Below are positions 16,913-26,848 of a stretch of DNA of 64,000 nt, in pieces. Under the pieces are notes generated by a model, which was not told the origin of the DNA, made no database searches, and was given only the letters and a program-made list of their open reading frames with translations. Position 1 is the stretch's first letter, and each line of letters starts with the position of its first letter. The translations under genes and the position numbers were made by a program. The DNA is from Desulfurispirillum indicum S5 (lineage in GTDB: Bacteria > Chrysiogenota > Chrysiogenetes > Chrysiogenales > Chrysiogenaceae), in contig NC_014836.1 of assembly GCF_000177635.2 (NCBI RefSeq), positions 1,500,001-1,564,000 on the forward strand, given 5' to 3'.

Positions 16913-17978
16913 GGAAAGCCTCTTGGCGGGCAGGCCGCTGCTTCAGTGGGAGAAATACGGTTACACTGGTGCCGATTCCGACGGTGCTTTCGATCTCAAT
17001 TTTTCCGCCATGGGCCCGCACGATCTTCATGCTGATAGGCAATCCAAGGCCACTACCCTGGGTCTTGGTGGTGAAAAAAGGCATAAAGAGCTTGTCTTTC
17101 GCATCAGGTACCACACCGCTCCCCTGATCCTGAAAACGGATGAATATCCAGGTATTATAACCAGTACCAGGTGAATCACCCAGGGATACTCCCGTGATAA
17201 TAGCGATACTTGAATGCAGCGTGCTCGCCTCCATGGCATTTTTGAAGAGATTCAGAAAGACCTGGTAGAGCTTCTCCTCATCGGCATAGATTTCGGGGAT
17301 ACTTGGGTCGTAATACTCCCGCACCTCAATGTGCTTTTCATCCAGCATCGGTAACTGCCGCTGCACCAGATTTTTCAGAATACGGTGAATATTGACCGCT
17401 GCTGGCTCCAGCTGAGGGGGACGCGCAAATGACTGGATACTGGAGAGCATGTTTTCCAGGCGCAGCGCCTCTTCGGAAATAATGCCCGCCAGGGGCACCA
17501 CAGAACTGTCCTCACTCTCCTGAATCAAACGTGAAGCCCCCAGGATGGCACTCAACGGATTTTTGATTTCATGGGCCACTTCACTGAGAATCCGCTCAAT
17601 ATAATGGTAGTCAAAGAGCAGCGCATTATTCTTGGCAATGTCCAGACGTTTGGAAATATCCCGAATGAGCATGATCACATACTGCTCATCGTAATAGGAG
17701 TAGCTGACCTCCACGGAAACCGGTTTACTGAGAGAAGAGCGCAGCTGGGATATTTCGTCAAGGCTGATGGTTCTGCCCGAAGTAAGGCACTGCCGGATCT
17801 GCTCCTGAAGAAGCCCCTCATTGTCAAAATACCGCTGCACCGGCGTTCCGATCAGCCTGTTGCGGGAGATTCCCAGGATATTCTCCCCTTCATGGTTGAT
17901 ATCACCAACCCGGCCATCAGCCCCCACCAGCAACACACCGACAGGCAGGCTGTTGGCAATGGATTTCCAGCGACTCAT
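16896..17978 (-). CDS. ntrB: Two-component sensor kinase, NtrB-like
   Basis: 360 residues, soluble. A PAS domain (about 5-115) with VLLVGADGRVGDIN is followed by the HisKA H-box (SEVAHEIKNPLSAILGASRLIQ region) and an HATPase domain with the N box (LFNLFKNAMEAS-like, here FLNLFKNAMEAS), RFQDQGSGV and GSGLGLPIS. There are no membrane spans, as in NtrB. It would phosphorylate the adjacent NtrC-like regulator. The start overlaps the PBP1A stop by 4 nt. Confidence 0.88.
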   Translation of the reverse strand: MSRWKSIANSLPVGVLLVGADGRVGDINHEGENILGISRNRLIGTPVQRYFDNEGLLQEQIRQCLTSGRTISLDEISQLRSSLSKPVSVEVSYSYYDEQYVIMLIRDISKRLDIAKNNALLFDYHYIERILSEVAHEIKNPLSAILGASRLIQESEDSSVVPLAGIISEEALRLENMLSSIQSFARPPQLEPAAVNIHRILKNLVQRQLPMLDEKHIEVREYYDPSIPEIYADEEKLYQVFLNLFKNAMEASTLHSSIAIITGVSLGDSPGTGYNTWIFIRFQDQGSGVVPDAKDKLFMPFFTTKTQGSGLGLPISMKIVRAHGGKIEIESTVGIGTSVTVFLPLKQRPARQEAFHDVDS

Positions 17979-20119
17979 TGGCCTCCACCACGGAGGCGAT
18001 ACATCTCGTCGATGTTCTGACGTTCTGAGCGCACGGAGTATTCCGTAGGTTCAGTGCCAGCGATAAACACCTCATAGACCGCGCCTTCACGGCTGTGAGC
18101 CAGCTTGCCGGTTTTCGGATCGACGAGGCGGAAGACCAGATCCTCTGGAGCGGTGAAGTTGCGCACCGGTTTGCCCACAAAATAGCGCTCCATATAATCA
18201 ACCCATACCGGTGCGGCAGCCCGGGAGCCGGTCTCCTGGTTGCCCAGGGTACGGGGGGAGTCAAAACCTGTCCAGACGCCAGTAGTTATCTCAGGGCTGA
18301 AGCCGATAAACCAGGCATCCACAAAATTGTTGGTGCTCCCCGTCTTACCGGCAACAGGTCTGTTCAGACGCTTGGCCCGGAAGCCCGTGCCATCCTGTAC
18401 CGCACTCTCCAGCATGGATGTCATGATATAGGCATCCTGGGGAGAGATTACGCGTACACTGGAAGGCGCTCGCTCCTCAAGGACATTGCCATCGCGGTCT
18501 TCCACACGCCGAATCAGAAAGAGGTCGTGCAGTTTGCCACCAGAAGGAAAGGCCGCATAGGCGCGGGTCAACTCCAGCAAAGAGACACTGGTACTGCCAA
18601 GGGCGATGGAAAGATCCTGACTGATCGTACTGCTGATTCCCATCTTCTGGATAAATTCTGTGGCATAGGGTATTCCCACTTCACGCAGAAGTTTTACGGT
18701 CACAATATTGCGCGACATGGCCAATGCCTCGCGCAGGGTAGTTGGTCCGTAAAACCGTTCGCTGTAGTTCTCCGGTTTCCATACCAGCTCTTCAGAAGCG
18801 AAGATGATGGGAGAATCGATAATTATCGAAGCTGCCGTAAAACCCCGTGAAAGTCCGGCCGCAAAGATCAGTGGTTTGAACGCGGAGCCTGACTGCCGCA
18901 GACTTGCAGTTGCACGGTTAAACTGACTGGCATGGAAGCTTGTGCCACCAACCAGGGCCACAATACTGCCATCATGGTTATCAATACTCAGCAGAGCGAG
19001 CTGGACATCTTCGGGTGGGGTATCATGGGGCAGACCATTGGCATGGCGTTGAGTGTACTCTTCATGACCCTTGCGTATGGCCTCCTGAGCAGCCAGCTGT
19101 GCCGGCAGATCAATGGTGGTGTAAATATTCAGACCATGATGGTAGAGGGCATCGGAACCGTAACGTTCCAGGACATGGTTACGCACCATCTCGTTGACAT
19201 AGGGAGCCAGGTTCAACTGGCGATGGGTTCCGGTTATGCTCAGTTGTTCATTGACAGCGGAATCGTACTGACTGGCCGTGATAACCAGATCCTCCCGCAT
19301 ACGACTGAGTACATGCAGATGACGGTTGCGGGTCATGGTGGAGTGAATATCACGGGAATAACGGGAAGGTGCCTGGGGCATACCCGCCAAGAGAGCTGCC
19401 TCGCTGATGGAAAGCTCATGGGCCGACTTATTGAAGAAATTCTGGGCCGCCGCCTCAATACCATAGGCCCCTCTGCCGTAGTAGATCTGATTGAGGTAAA
19501 GCTCCAGAATACGCATCTTGTCCAGAGACTTGTCAATCTTGTAGGCCAGCATGGCTTCGCGGATTTTCCGCGTCAGCTTACGCTCCGGAGTCAGAAACAT
19601 CGTCTTGGCAAGCTGTTGTGTGATGGTACTGCCGCCCTCGACGACCCGTCCTGCCTGCAGGTTGGTGTAGAAGGCTCGGGTGATACCCTGGAAGTCCAGT
19701 CCCGCATGTTCAAAGAAGGTGGAGTCCTCCACGGCGACACTGGCCATATAGACGTACGGGGGCAGGTCTTCGATGGACACCGGAATCCGCTTTTCCTGGA
19801 AGAACTCTGCGATCAGCTCGTCATTGCGGTCATAGACACGGGTAATGGAGCCGGGACGGAAGCTCTCCAGCTCAGCGAAATCCGGCAGGCTCTTGGTAAA
19901 GAAATAGAGCGCATAGGAGCCCGCTCCGGCACCAAAGACAAAAAAGGAGAGAAAGAGAAAGAGAAAGAAGCGACCAACCAGCTTCCATTTGGAAGCCTTG
20001 GCCCGGCGGGGTTTTTCCGGTTTGCTGTCGTCATCGCTTTTCTGCAGTGAGTTCAGGAACGCGTCTGCATCCTGTGCAGGAACGGTGGAATACGGCTGCT
20101 TATCATCATGGTCTGTCAT
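17975..20119 (-). CDS. mrcA: Bifunctional penicillin-binding protein 1A
   Basis: About 714 residues from ATG 20119; an in-frame TTG at 20131 is less likely. A cytoplasmic tail and one span (about 45-70) precede a GT51 glycosyltransferase domain (about 95-265; VAVEDSTFFEHAGLD, GGSTITQQLAKTMFL, KIREAMLAYKIDKS). A class A transpeptidase domain (about 350-680) follows, with active-site SGSAFKPL, SRN and KTGSTN. It polymerises and crosslinks peptidoglycan in the periplasm. It is the gene next to the FlhB-like orphan, whose stop is 5 nt upstream. Confidence 0.93.
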   Translation of the reverse strand: MTDHDDKQPYSTVPAQDADAFLNSLQKSDDDSKPEKPRRAKASKWKLVGRFFLFLFLSFFVFGAGAGSYALYFFTKSLPDFAELESFRPGSITRVYDRNDELIAEFFQEKRIPVSIEDLPPYVYMASVAVEDSTFFEHAGLDFQGITRAFYTNLQAGRVVEGGSTITQQLAKTMFLTPERKLTRKIREAMLAYKIDKSLDKMRILELYLNQIYYGRGAYGIEAAAQNFFNKSAHELSISEAALLAGMPQAPSRYSRDIHSTMTRNRHLHVLSRMREDLVITASQYDSAVNEQLSITGTHRQLNLAPYVNEMVRNHVLERYGSDALYHHGLNIYTTIDLPAQLAAQEAIRKGHEEYTQRHANGLPHDTPPEDVQLALLSIDNHDGSIVALVGGTSFHASQFNRATASLRQSGSAFKPLIFAAGLSRGFTAASIIIDSPIIFASEELVWKPENYSERFYGPTTLREALAMSRNIVTVKLLREVGIPYATEFIQKMGISSTISQDLSIALGSTSVSLLELTRAYAAFPSGGKLHDLFLIRRVEDRDGNVLEERAPSSVRVISPQDAYIMTSMLESAVQDGTGFRAKRLNRPVAGKTGSTNNFVDAWFIGFSPEITTGVWTGFDSPRTLGNQETGSRAAAPVWVDYMERYFVGKPVRNFTAPEDLVFRLVDPKTGKLAHSREGAVYEVFIAGTEPTEYSVRSERQNIDEMYRLRGGGQ

Positions 20120-20124
20120 AACTT

Positions 20125-20511
20125 CTACCAATCATTTTTCAAGGCATTTTGTTTATAAAGAAAGGCCAATACTTCTGCAACGGCCTGATACAGTTCCTCG
20201 GGAATCTCCTGGTCAATTTCCAGCGCGCTCAGTGCCACGACCAGATCCGGGTCTTCATGAATCGCCACCCCATGCTCGCGGGCCTTATCAATAATGGCCT
20301 CGGCAACATGCCCCTGCCCTTTGGCACTGACAAGGGGCGCACGGCTCTTGTCCTGATACTTCAGGGCAACGGCTTTTTTCCACCTGGTATCGGAATCCTT
20401 CTGCAGGGCACCCTCCGAGTATGTGGACTCAATGCACGTCAGCGACTTCGGAGCAGGGTTACTCGACGACGAGTTTACTGAAATCCGCCACCCCGGAGAA
20501 AAGCTGTCCAA
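20125..20511 (-). CDS. Orphan FlhB C-terminal-domain protein (FhlB/FlhX-like)
   Basis: The conserved part (about 85 residues, KKAVALKYQDKSRAPLVSAKG to YQAVAEVLAFLYKQN) aligns by eye with the portion of FlhB after the NP cleavage site. It includes the GxxxVAxxIIxxAxxHGVxxxED pattern. There are no membrane spans. Small proteins of this type (FhlB, FlhX) occur beside full FlhB in several flagellates and can replace the cleaved C-terminal fragment. The start is uncertain. TTG at 20511 would overlap glyS by 53 nt. A CTG at 20406 with GGAGG five nt upstream would give 93 residues, the usual family size. It is particularly relevant because FlhB here has NPLF instead of NPTH. Confidence 0.82.
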   Translation of the reverse strand: MDSFSPGWRISVNSSSSNPAPKSLTCIESTYSEGALQKDSDTRWKKAVALKYQDKSRAPLVSAKGQGHVAEAIIDKAREHGVAIHEDPDLVVALSALEIDQEIPEELYQAVAEVLAFLYKQNALKNDW

Positions 20512-22540
20512 CCTGCTGCAGGAGCGCCAATCGGTTGTTACGCACAGTCACATCCTTATCCATAACCATCACATTATCAAAAAGTTTATCAACATGGGGT
20601 TTCAGTTGCAAAGCTATACCAAACACCCCATCGAAGTCATTCTTTTTCACGCAGTCCAACGCTTGGGGAAGAACCGCATCAAGCCGTCCGAGGAGCTCGC
20701 CTTCACTGGCGTGCTGAAACAGAGCGGCATTGACGCTGCCGCTGAAACCCTCGGGAATAATATTCACCGCACGACGGAATGTTTCCACGACACTGCGGTA
20801 ATCCTGGCGGCTTTTCAGGGACTGCAGTGCCTGCAGCTTCCGGCTGACCGTGATCACATCGCTGAACCTTCCGCTGAACACGGACTCCACGACATCGTGG
20901 TCGAATCCCTCGGTGGTGGTGAAGAATACCTTGGAGCGCTGGATGATGAAATTCGCGATCTCTTCGGCCACCTGCCGGGACTCGCGGCTGATCACCTTTG
21001 CCAGTCGCTGCAGTGCCATATGAATAACCGCGTCCAGGCTTACGGAAAGTTTCCAGTGGGACAGGGTGTGCAAAATCCCCAGGGCCTGACGTCGCAGGGC
21101 ATAGGGATCATTGGAGCTGGAGGGCAGCAAACCTATACCGAAACAGCCGGCAATGGTATCCATCTTGTCAGCAATACTCACCATGGCCGCTTCCATTGAG
21201 GAAGGCAGAGTATCACCAGCGTGACGCGGGAACCAGTGTTCCATGATGCCACGGGAAACCGTCTCTGAATATCCCTCCTGGGCGGCATACTCCTTACCCA
21301 TGACCCCCTGGAGCTCAGGGAATTCATAGACCATGCCACTGACCAGATCACACTTGCTCAGGAGCGCCAGCGTGGCGATATCGGCACGCTGCGACTCAGA
21401 AAGGCCTGCGGCCTGCGCCAGAGCGTCAGCAATCCCGGCGATGCGTTCCACTTTCTGACCGATGGAGCCCAGCTGCTCCTGAAAGACAACCTTGTCCAGC
21501 TGCGCCTTGCGACTGGCCAGGGGAGTCTTGAGATCTTCATCGTAATAGAATTCCGCATCGGAGAGGCGGGCACGCAGCACCCGCTCATTGCCACGCTTGA
21601 TGCTGGACGTATCGTCAATGGGCATATTGGATATGGTAATAAAGTGGGGCAGCAGTCTGCCGCCCGCGTCCTCAAGGGCAAAGTACTTCTGGTGCTCACG
21701 CATGGTCACGATCAGCAGCTCCCGTGGCAGACGCAGAAAGCGCTCGTCAAAATCGCCCACCACGGCCACTGGATATTCCACCAGATGCGATGTCAGATTC
21801 ACCAGGGACTCACCCCCGATAACACGTCCACCATGCTGTTTCGCCACGGCATCACAGGCCTCCTGGATCATGGCGCGCCGCCTGGAGATATCCACAATGA
21901 CCTGCTGGGCTTCCAATTGCGTCTGATAGCTGGACGCCCCTTGCAGCGCAATCTCACGGCTTCCCAGAAAACGGTGTCCATAGGTGGTTCCACCAGAGCG
22001 CAGTCCTTCCATGGCGAAATCCACCGCCTGGGTGCCGAAAAAGGCGGCGATATGGCGCAGGGGGCGGGCGAAACGGAAAGTGCCACTGCCCCACTGCATG
22101 CTCTTGCGACAGGAGAGCGAGCGAATCAGCTCCTCAAAGAACTGCGGCAGCACCGCCATGGTCTGCACCGCCTCCTGGCGCTGCATCACCGCGAGATATT
22201 CACCCTTGGACGTTTCTTTGACATAGGCATCGGAAGCAGCGAATCCCTTGCTGCGCAGAAAGCCTTCGCCAGCACGGGTCAGTTGACCATTCGCGTCGTA
22301 GGCGATATTGCGGGCCGGTCCGAGCAGTTCCTGGGTGGTGGCGTAGCCACTGACGGCAACGCCTTCCAGAATGAGTGTCAGCCTGCGCGGTGTTCCCATG
22401 GTGCGCGCTGTGGCGAAAGATATGTTACGCTCACCAAACCACTTCGCACTGAATCGCTCCATCTGCAGCAGCAGATCATCGATAAATCCAGCCGGAATCT
22501 CTTCGGTTCCCAGTTCAAGCAGTATATCCTGTGTGCTCAT
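20459..22540 (-). CDS. glyS: Glycyl-tRNA synthetase beta subunit
   Basis: About 693 residues from ATG 22540 ([19 protein letters not shown], the canonical GlyS start, with GGAAG five nt upstream). A longer frame into glyQ is rejected. Family landmarks include [14 protein letters not shown] and the C-terminal anticodon-binding segment. With GlyQ it forms the alpha2beta2 enzyme that charges tRNA-Gly. The start overlaps the glyQ stop by 4 nt (ATGA). Confidence 0.97.
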   Translation of the reverse strand: MSTQDILLELGTEEIPAGFIDDLLLQMERFSAKWFGERNISFATARTMGTPRRLTLILEGVAVSGYATTQELLGPARNIAYDANGQLTRAGEGFLRSKGFAASDAYVKETSKGEYLAVMQRQEAVQTMAVLPQFFEELIRSLSCRKSMQWGSGTFRFARPLRHIAAFFGTQAVDFAMEGLRSGGTTYGHRFLGSREIALQGASSYQTQLEAQQVIVDISRRRAMIQEACDAVAKQHGGRVIGGESLVNLTSHLVEYPVAVVGDFDERFLRLPRELLIVTMREHQKYFALEDAGGRLLPHFITISNMPIDDTSSIKRGNERVLRARLSDAEFYYDEDLKTPLASRKAQLDKVVFQEQLGSIGQKVERIAGIADALAQAAGLSESQRADIATLALLSKCDLVSGMVYEFPELQGVMGKEYAAQEGYSETVSRGIMEHWFPRHAGDTLPSSMEAAMVSIADKMDTIAGCFGIGLLPSSSNDPYALRRQALGILHTLSHWKLSVSLDAVIHMALQRLAKVISRESRQVAEEIANFIIQRSKVFFTTTEGFDHDVVESVFSGRFSDVITVSRKLQALQSLKSRQDYRSVVETFRRAVNIIPEGFSGSVNAALFQHASEGELLGRLDAVLPQALDCVKKNDFDGVFGIALQLKPHVDKLFDNVMVMDKDVTVRNNRLALLQQVGQLFSGVADFSKLVVE

Positions 22541-23418
22541 GAAAACTTCCCTTCCTTGCAGAGTGGATAACCAAGATCCGCGCGCAGCTTCACATAACCT
22601 TCGGCGCACAGTTTTGCCAGATGGCGCACCCGGGCGATATAGGATGTGCGCTCGGTGACGCTGATCGCCCCGCGGGCATCCAGCATATTGAAGGCGTGGG
22701 AGCACTTCAGCGTATAGTCATAGGCTGGCAGCACCAGCTGCGCATCCATGAGGCGCAGCGCCTCCTTTTCGTACATGTCAAAAAGGCTGAACTGCATATT
22801 CACATCGGCCTGCTCAAAGTTGTACCGCGAGAACTCTACTTCATTGCGATGGTAGACATCGCCGTAGGTGACCCCGCGCGACCACTCCAGGTCATACACA
22901 TTGTCCACCTGCTGAATGTACATGGCAATGCGCTCAATCCCATAGGTGATTTCGCCACTGACCGGCGACAGGTCGATGCCGCCACACTGCTGAAAATACG
23001 TGAACTGGGTGATCTCCATACCGTCCAGCCACACTTCCCAGCCGAGGCCCCAGGCGCCCAGGGTCGGAGATTCCCAGTCGTCCTCAACGAAACGTATATC
23101 GTGCTTCAATGGGTCGATACCAAAGGCCTTCAGGCTCTCAAGGTAGAGCTCCACGATATTATCGGGTGAAGGTTTAAGCAGAACCTGAAACTGATAGTAG
23201 TGCTGCAGGCGATTGGGGTTCTCGCCATACCGCCCATCGGTAGGGCGACGGGAAGGTTCAACATAGGCCACATTCCAGGGCTCCGGCCCCAAAGATCTCA
23301 GAAAGGTCGCCGGATTGAAGGTTCCTGCGCCCACCTCAATATCATAGGGCTGCACAACCAGGCAGCCTTGTTTGCTCCAATAATCCTGCAAAGCAAGTAT
23401 GAGTTCCTGAAAAGTCAA
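22537..23418 (-). CDS. glyQ: Glycyl-tRNA synthetase alpha subunit
   Basis: 293 residues beginning [18 protein letters not shown] after an initiator read from TTG; AAGGAGG lies five nt upstream, so TTG initiation is well supported. Motifs for glycine and ATP recognition are visible ([47 protein letters not shown]). It forms the aminoacylation core with GlyS. An unusual TTG start on an essential gene may limit expression. Confidence 0.97.
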   Translation of the reverse strand: MTFQELILALQDYWSKQGCLVVQPYDIEVGAGTFNPATFLRSLGPEPWNVAYVEPSRRPTDGRYGENPNRLQHYYQFQVLLKPSPDNIVELYLESLKAFGIDPLKHDIRFVEDDWESPTLGAWGLGWEVWLDGMEITQFTYFQQCGGIDLSPVSGEITYGIERIAMYIQQVDNVYDLEWSRGVTYGDVYHRNEVEFSRYNFEQADVNMQFSLFDMYEKEALRLMDAQLVLPAYDYTLKCSHAFNMLDARGAISVTERTSYIARVRHLAKLCAEGYVKLRADLGYPLCKEGKFS

Positions 23419-23453
23419 AAGAGCCTCCTTGAAGTATAGGCAGAATTAAGCCA

Positions 23454-24104
23454 TCAGGGCGCTGCAGCTGCCATGTCAAGCCATGACAGGGTTCGCAGCG
23501 TCCCGGTATGCATGCTGAAGTGGGAGAATATCTTGCGACACAGCGCTTCGGACACCGCTGAAGACGTGCTGTCAAAGGAGGAAAGTCCGCTCAGCAAGGC
23601 AGATTCCACCGGACTGAAGCAGATGCCCTCGGATGGCACAGCACACTGATCGCATTGCACTCCCAAATCAGTCACTATATAGGAAATCACTCCTCGCTGG
23701 CAATAACTGCATGCCGCAACCAGCTCCCCGGTACCGAGAAACTGCAGGAAGCGCCGATAGAAGACAGGCAGTCGATCCTGGAAGCTCGGCGAATGCCCAA
23801 GCACCTCCCAGGCCGGCTCAAAGAGTTCGCTGATATCAGCATCGCGGCCAAGTTTATTGAGAAATTCACAGAGGGCCTGCCCATAGAGCATCTGCTCCAG
23901 AGCCAGAGGAACCTCGCAGACAGGGCTGAAGGAGCGTAGCAGTTTCCCCTGGAAGATGAAATCATAGCGCCCCCCAAACACCGGCGCGCCATGGCTGCTG
24001 TCCGGCAGGATACATTCCCGCACCCCTTCGGCAGTCAGAAAGACCACCAGCAGCGAACGGATGCGTATGGGGCTCGTATGCAGCACAATTCCCGATTCGC
24101 TCAC
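23454..24104 (-). CDS. recO: DNA repair protein RecO
   Basis: 216 residues. The N-terminal OB-fold part begins GIVLHTSPIRIRSLLVVFLT, as in RecO. A helical region and a Cys4-type zinc site follow (CSYCQRG ... CDQC). RecO binds single-stranded DNA and, with RecR, loads RecA. The protein is shorter and more divergent than typical RecO (about 240), so the call rests on the pattern and on its place directly after era, a common neighbour. GTG start, 4-nt overlap with the era stop, GGAG five nt upstream. Confidence 0.78.
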   Translation of the reverse strand: MSESGIVLHTSPIRIRSLLVVFLTAEGVRECILPDSSHGAPVFGGRYDFIFQGKLLRSFSPVCEVPLALEQMLYGQALCEFLNKLGRDADISELFEPAWEVLGHSPSFQDRLPVFYRRFLQFLGTGELVAACSYCQRGVISYIVTDLGVQCDQCAVPSEGICFSPVESALLSGLSSFDSTSSAVSEALCRKIFSHFSMHTGTLRTLSWLDMAAAAP

Positions 24105-25003
24105 ACCTGCTCCGTATAGCCGAATTCACGCAGACGGGCACTGGTCTTGCGCCAGTCGCGGGAAACCTTCACGTGCAGCTCCAGAAACACCTTCGTGCCA
24201 AGCATTCGTTCAAGATCCACACGGGCCTGGCTGCCGATTTCCTTGATCATGGCACCGCGCTTGCCGATGATCATGCCCTTCTGGGAGTCCCGCTCCACGT
24301 AGATACAGGCACTGATGACCAGACGATTCTCTTCGGTCACAAACTGCTCCACCTGCACGGCGATGGAGTGGGGAATTTCGTCACGGGTCAGCACAAAGAC
24401 CTTTTCGCGGATAAACTCCGCCACCAGGAAGCGTTCGCTCTGGTCAGTGATCATATCCTCGGGGAAGTAGCGAGGGCCTTCCTCCATCTGTTCCACGATC
24501 AACGCCTTGAGGCGATCGAGGTTTTCGCCGTTCAGGGCACTGACGGGAATGATACCGGCAAAGTCAAACAGATCCTTCTGCCTCGCGATGGATTCGAGAA
24601 TTTCGTGTTTGTCCTCAGCCAGATCGATCTTGTTGACCACCAGAAACACCGGTGGCAACTCCCGATGCCGGGAGCGCAGTTCGCCAAGCAGCAGGTTGAA
24701 TTCCTGCCCTCCGGTCTCCCAGTACTCCACCACCAGCAGCAGGATATCCACCTCCGAAAGGACGGAAAACGCCGTGTTGAGCATGAAATCGTTGATGCCG
24801 TACTTGCCCTTGTGCACTCCCGGAGTGTCCAGAAAGACCACCTGAAAGTCGTCACCGTGCCAGACACCCATGATGCGATTGCGCGTGGTCTGGGGTTTAT
24901 CGCTGATAATACTGATTTTCTCGCCGATGATCGCGCCCATGAGGGTCGACTTGCCCACATTGGGGCGTCCGACTATACCCACAAAACCGGAACGAAAACT
25001 CAT
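24101..25003 (-). CDS. era: GTPase Era
   Basis: 300 residues. The GTPase domain has G1 GRPNVGKST, G3 DTPGVHKGK and G4 NKID, and the C-terminal KH domain contains IGKRGAMIKEIGSQAR. Era binds the 3' end of 16S rRNA and assists 30S assembly. It forms a tight group with ybeY and the CNNM-type gene. ATG has GGAGG seven nt upstream and overlaps the preceding stop. Confidence 0.97.
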   Translation of the reverse strand: MSFRSGFVGIVGRPNVGKSTLMGAIIGEKISIISDKPQTTRNRIMGVWHGDDFQVVFLDTPGVHKGKYGINDFMLNTAFSVLSEVDILLLVVEYWETGGQEFNLLLGELRSRHRELPPVFLVVNKIDLAEDKHEILESIARQKDLFDFAGIIPVSALNGENLDRLKALIVEQMEEGPRYFPEDMITDQSERFLVAEFIREKVFVLTRDEIPHSIAVQVEQFVTEENRLVISACIYVERDSQKGMIIGKRGAMIKEIGSQARVDLERMLGTKVFLELHVKVSRDWRKTSARLREFGYTEQV

Positions 25004-26358
25004 TTCACCGCCTCCTGTTCGCGGTCGGATCCACTCTCTTCCGCGCCTTCACCGTTTTCCGATGGAGCCATGGCTTTTTTCAGCAACAGTTTTTTCAGCC
25101 GTCGCTCATCCACGTCTTCCACCGTGAAGACATAGTCACCGTATGCAAACACATCGCCCTTCAGGGGCAGCCCATCGTGGATAGCACACAGGAGCCCCCC
25201 TACGCTGTCAAAATCACCGTCCTCTTCCAGGGGATGCTCGAAGTTCTCCATCTTGAAGTAATACTTGAAGTCGTCCAGATTAATGCGCGGATCAACACTC
25301 CAGCTCTCCTCAGAAAGGGGATGGATGAGATCCTTTTCCTTGCTGTCATACTCATCGCGGATTTCCCCAACGATTTCCTCCAGCAGATCCTCCATGGAAA
25401 CCAGACCCGTCAGCGCGCCGTACTCATCCACCACGATGGCCATATGAATACGGCTGTTCTGCAGTTCCCGGAAAAGCGCGTCCACCTTTTTCACCTCGGG
25501 CACGTACATGGGCGCGCGCAGAAAAGCTTCGATATTAAATTCTTCCTTCAGGCCGCCGGTGCGCAGAATCTGCAGCAGATCCTTGGCATAGAGAATCCCG
25601 ATGATGTTATCCAGATCGCCCCGGAACACCGGGATGCGGGAGAATCCACCCTCGATGATCTTATCGACAATGACCGCCAGGGGCAGGTCAGCACTGAGAG
25701 CGTATATATGTGGCCGTGGAACCATGACTTCCTTGACAATGGTGTCGCTGAATTCGAAGATGGATGAGAGCATCTCCGTCTTCTCCTCCTCCATGACCCC
25801 TTCCTCTTTGCTGGTACTGATGATGTATTCAATCTCCTCGGAAGTCATCATGGGGCCACGGGTGTGGGCCTTGGCGCCCGTGGCCGCAATTATTTTGGTG
25901 GCAAAACGGGTCATGATGAACACAATGGGAAAAAGCAGCACATAGAACAGCGACAGAAAATTGATTACCGGCACAGCCAGCTTTTCCGCATTATGCTTGG
26001 CAAAGGTCTTGGGGATAATTTCACCGAAAGTGAGGATAATCAGGGTCATCACCCCTGTTGCCACCCCGATGCCAAGGTTGCCGAAAAGCCGCAGCGCAAT
26101 ACCGGTGGCGATGGCGGAACCAAGAATATTCACCAGGTTATTGCCGATGAGAATGGTCGTGATCGTGCGATTGGGGTAGTTCAGCCAAAGCTTCAGGCGC
26201 CGGGCCCGTGAACCACCGGACTCGTAAAGACGACGGCACTTGAGCTCCGAGAGTGATGTCAGGGTTGTCTCACTGGCGGAAAAAACACCTGAAAAAATGA
26301 TACAGATAAAAAGAATCGTCAATTCAAGATACAACGAAAACGGCTCGCCACTTTCCAT
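25000..26358 (-). CDS. CNNM/HlyC-CorC family membrane protein (DUF21-CBS-CorC)
   Basis: 452 residues. An N-terminal DUF21/CNNM domain has about four spans (about 8-190; FSGVFSASETTLTSLSELK, NNLVNILGSAIAT, FGEIIPKTFAKHNAE). Paired CBS domains (about 205-330; VDEYGALTGLVSMEDLLEEIVGEI) are followed by a C-terminal CorC_HlyC domain ending VEDVDERRLKKLLL. The family is linked to Mg2+/divalent cation efflux. The position next to ybeY matches the frequent ybeY-corC pairing. Confidence 0.93.
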   Translation of the reverse strand: MESGEPFSLYLELTILFICIIFSGVFSASETTLTSLSELKCRRLYESGGSRARRLKLWLNYPNRTITTILIGNNLVNILGSAIATGIALRLFGNLGIGVATGVMTLIILTFGEIIPKTFAKHNAEKLAVPVINFLSLFYVLLFPIVFIMTRFATKIIAATGAKAHTRGPMMTSEEIEYIISTSKEEGVMEEEKTEMLSSIFEFSDTIVKEVMVPRPHIYALSADLPLAVIVDKIIEGGFSRIPVFRGDLDNIIGILYAKDLLQILRTGGLKEEFNIEAFLRAPMYVPEVKKVDALFRELQNSRIHMAIVVDEYGALTGLVSMEDLLEEIVGEIRDEYDSKEKDLIHPLSEESWSVDPRINLDDFKYYFKMENFEHPLEEDGDFDSVGGLLCAIHDGLPLKGDVFAYGDYVFTVEDVDERRLKKLLLKKAMAPSENGEGAEESGSDREQEAVK

Positions 26359-26365
26359 TGTGTTC

Positions 26366-26848
26366 TCACCGCCCGCTCTGGATCAGCAGATCCAGAAGAC
26401 GTAATTCTTGCTGTTGCATTTGCTGTGCATGCTCCTCTGAAATTTCGTGGTCATAACCACAGACATGAAGTATGCCATGAATTATCATAAAGGACAATTC
26501 TTCTTCAAAACTTACGCCACGGCTGACAGCGTTTTCGCGGATAACATCCAGGCACAGGGCCATATCGCCGATAACCTCGTCGGGATCGGTGTTTCCGGAC
26601 AGCTCGGTGGACTCGTAGTACTGAAAGCTCAAGACATCGGTGGCATAGTCCCGGGACCGGTATTGGGCGTTCATCTGCTGCATGGCCTCGCGACCACACA
26701 GCAGCACATTGACCACCCCCACCACATCGCCGAATGCCTCCCGGGCAACCATATCCCAGGTATGCTGCGCGACGCGACAGGCCTCTTCGTCACCACACTC
26801 ATCATTGAGGGACATCTGCACCACGGAACTCTCCCGATGCTCCATCAC
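26366..26848 (-). CDS. ybeY: Endoribonuclease YbeY
   Basis: About 160 residues. It carries the zinc-binding signature HGILHVCGYDHEISEEH (three His) and the VLSFQY-type central segment. YbeY matures 16S rRNA 3' ends and takes part in ribosome quality control. A GTG at 26848 and an ATG at 26845 are adjacent and both overlap the gltD stop. No strong SD is present, so the gene may rely on coupling to gltD. Confidence 0.93.
   Translation of the reverse strand: MMEHRESSVVQMSLNDECGDEEACRVAQHTWDMVAREAFGDVVGVVNVLLCGREAMQQMNAQYRSRDYATDVLSFQYYESTELSGNTDPDEVIGDMALCLDVIRENAVSRGVSFEEELSFMIIHGILHVCGYDHEISEEHAQQMQQQELRLLDLLIQSGR

Noticed and set aside
22541-22705. Longer glyS reading frame starting inside glyQ
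   Set aside because: The extra 55 residues have no counterpart in GlyS. The ATG at 22540 has an SD and gives the canonical start.
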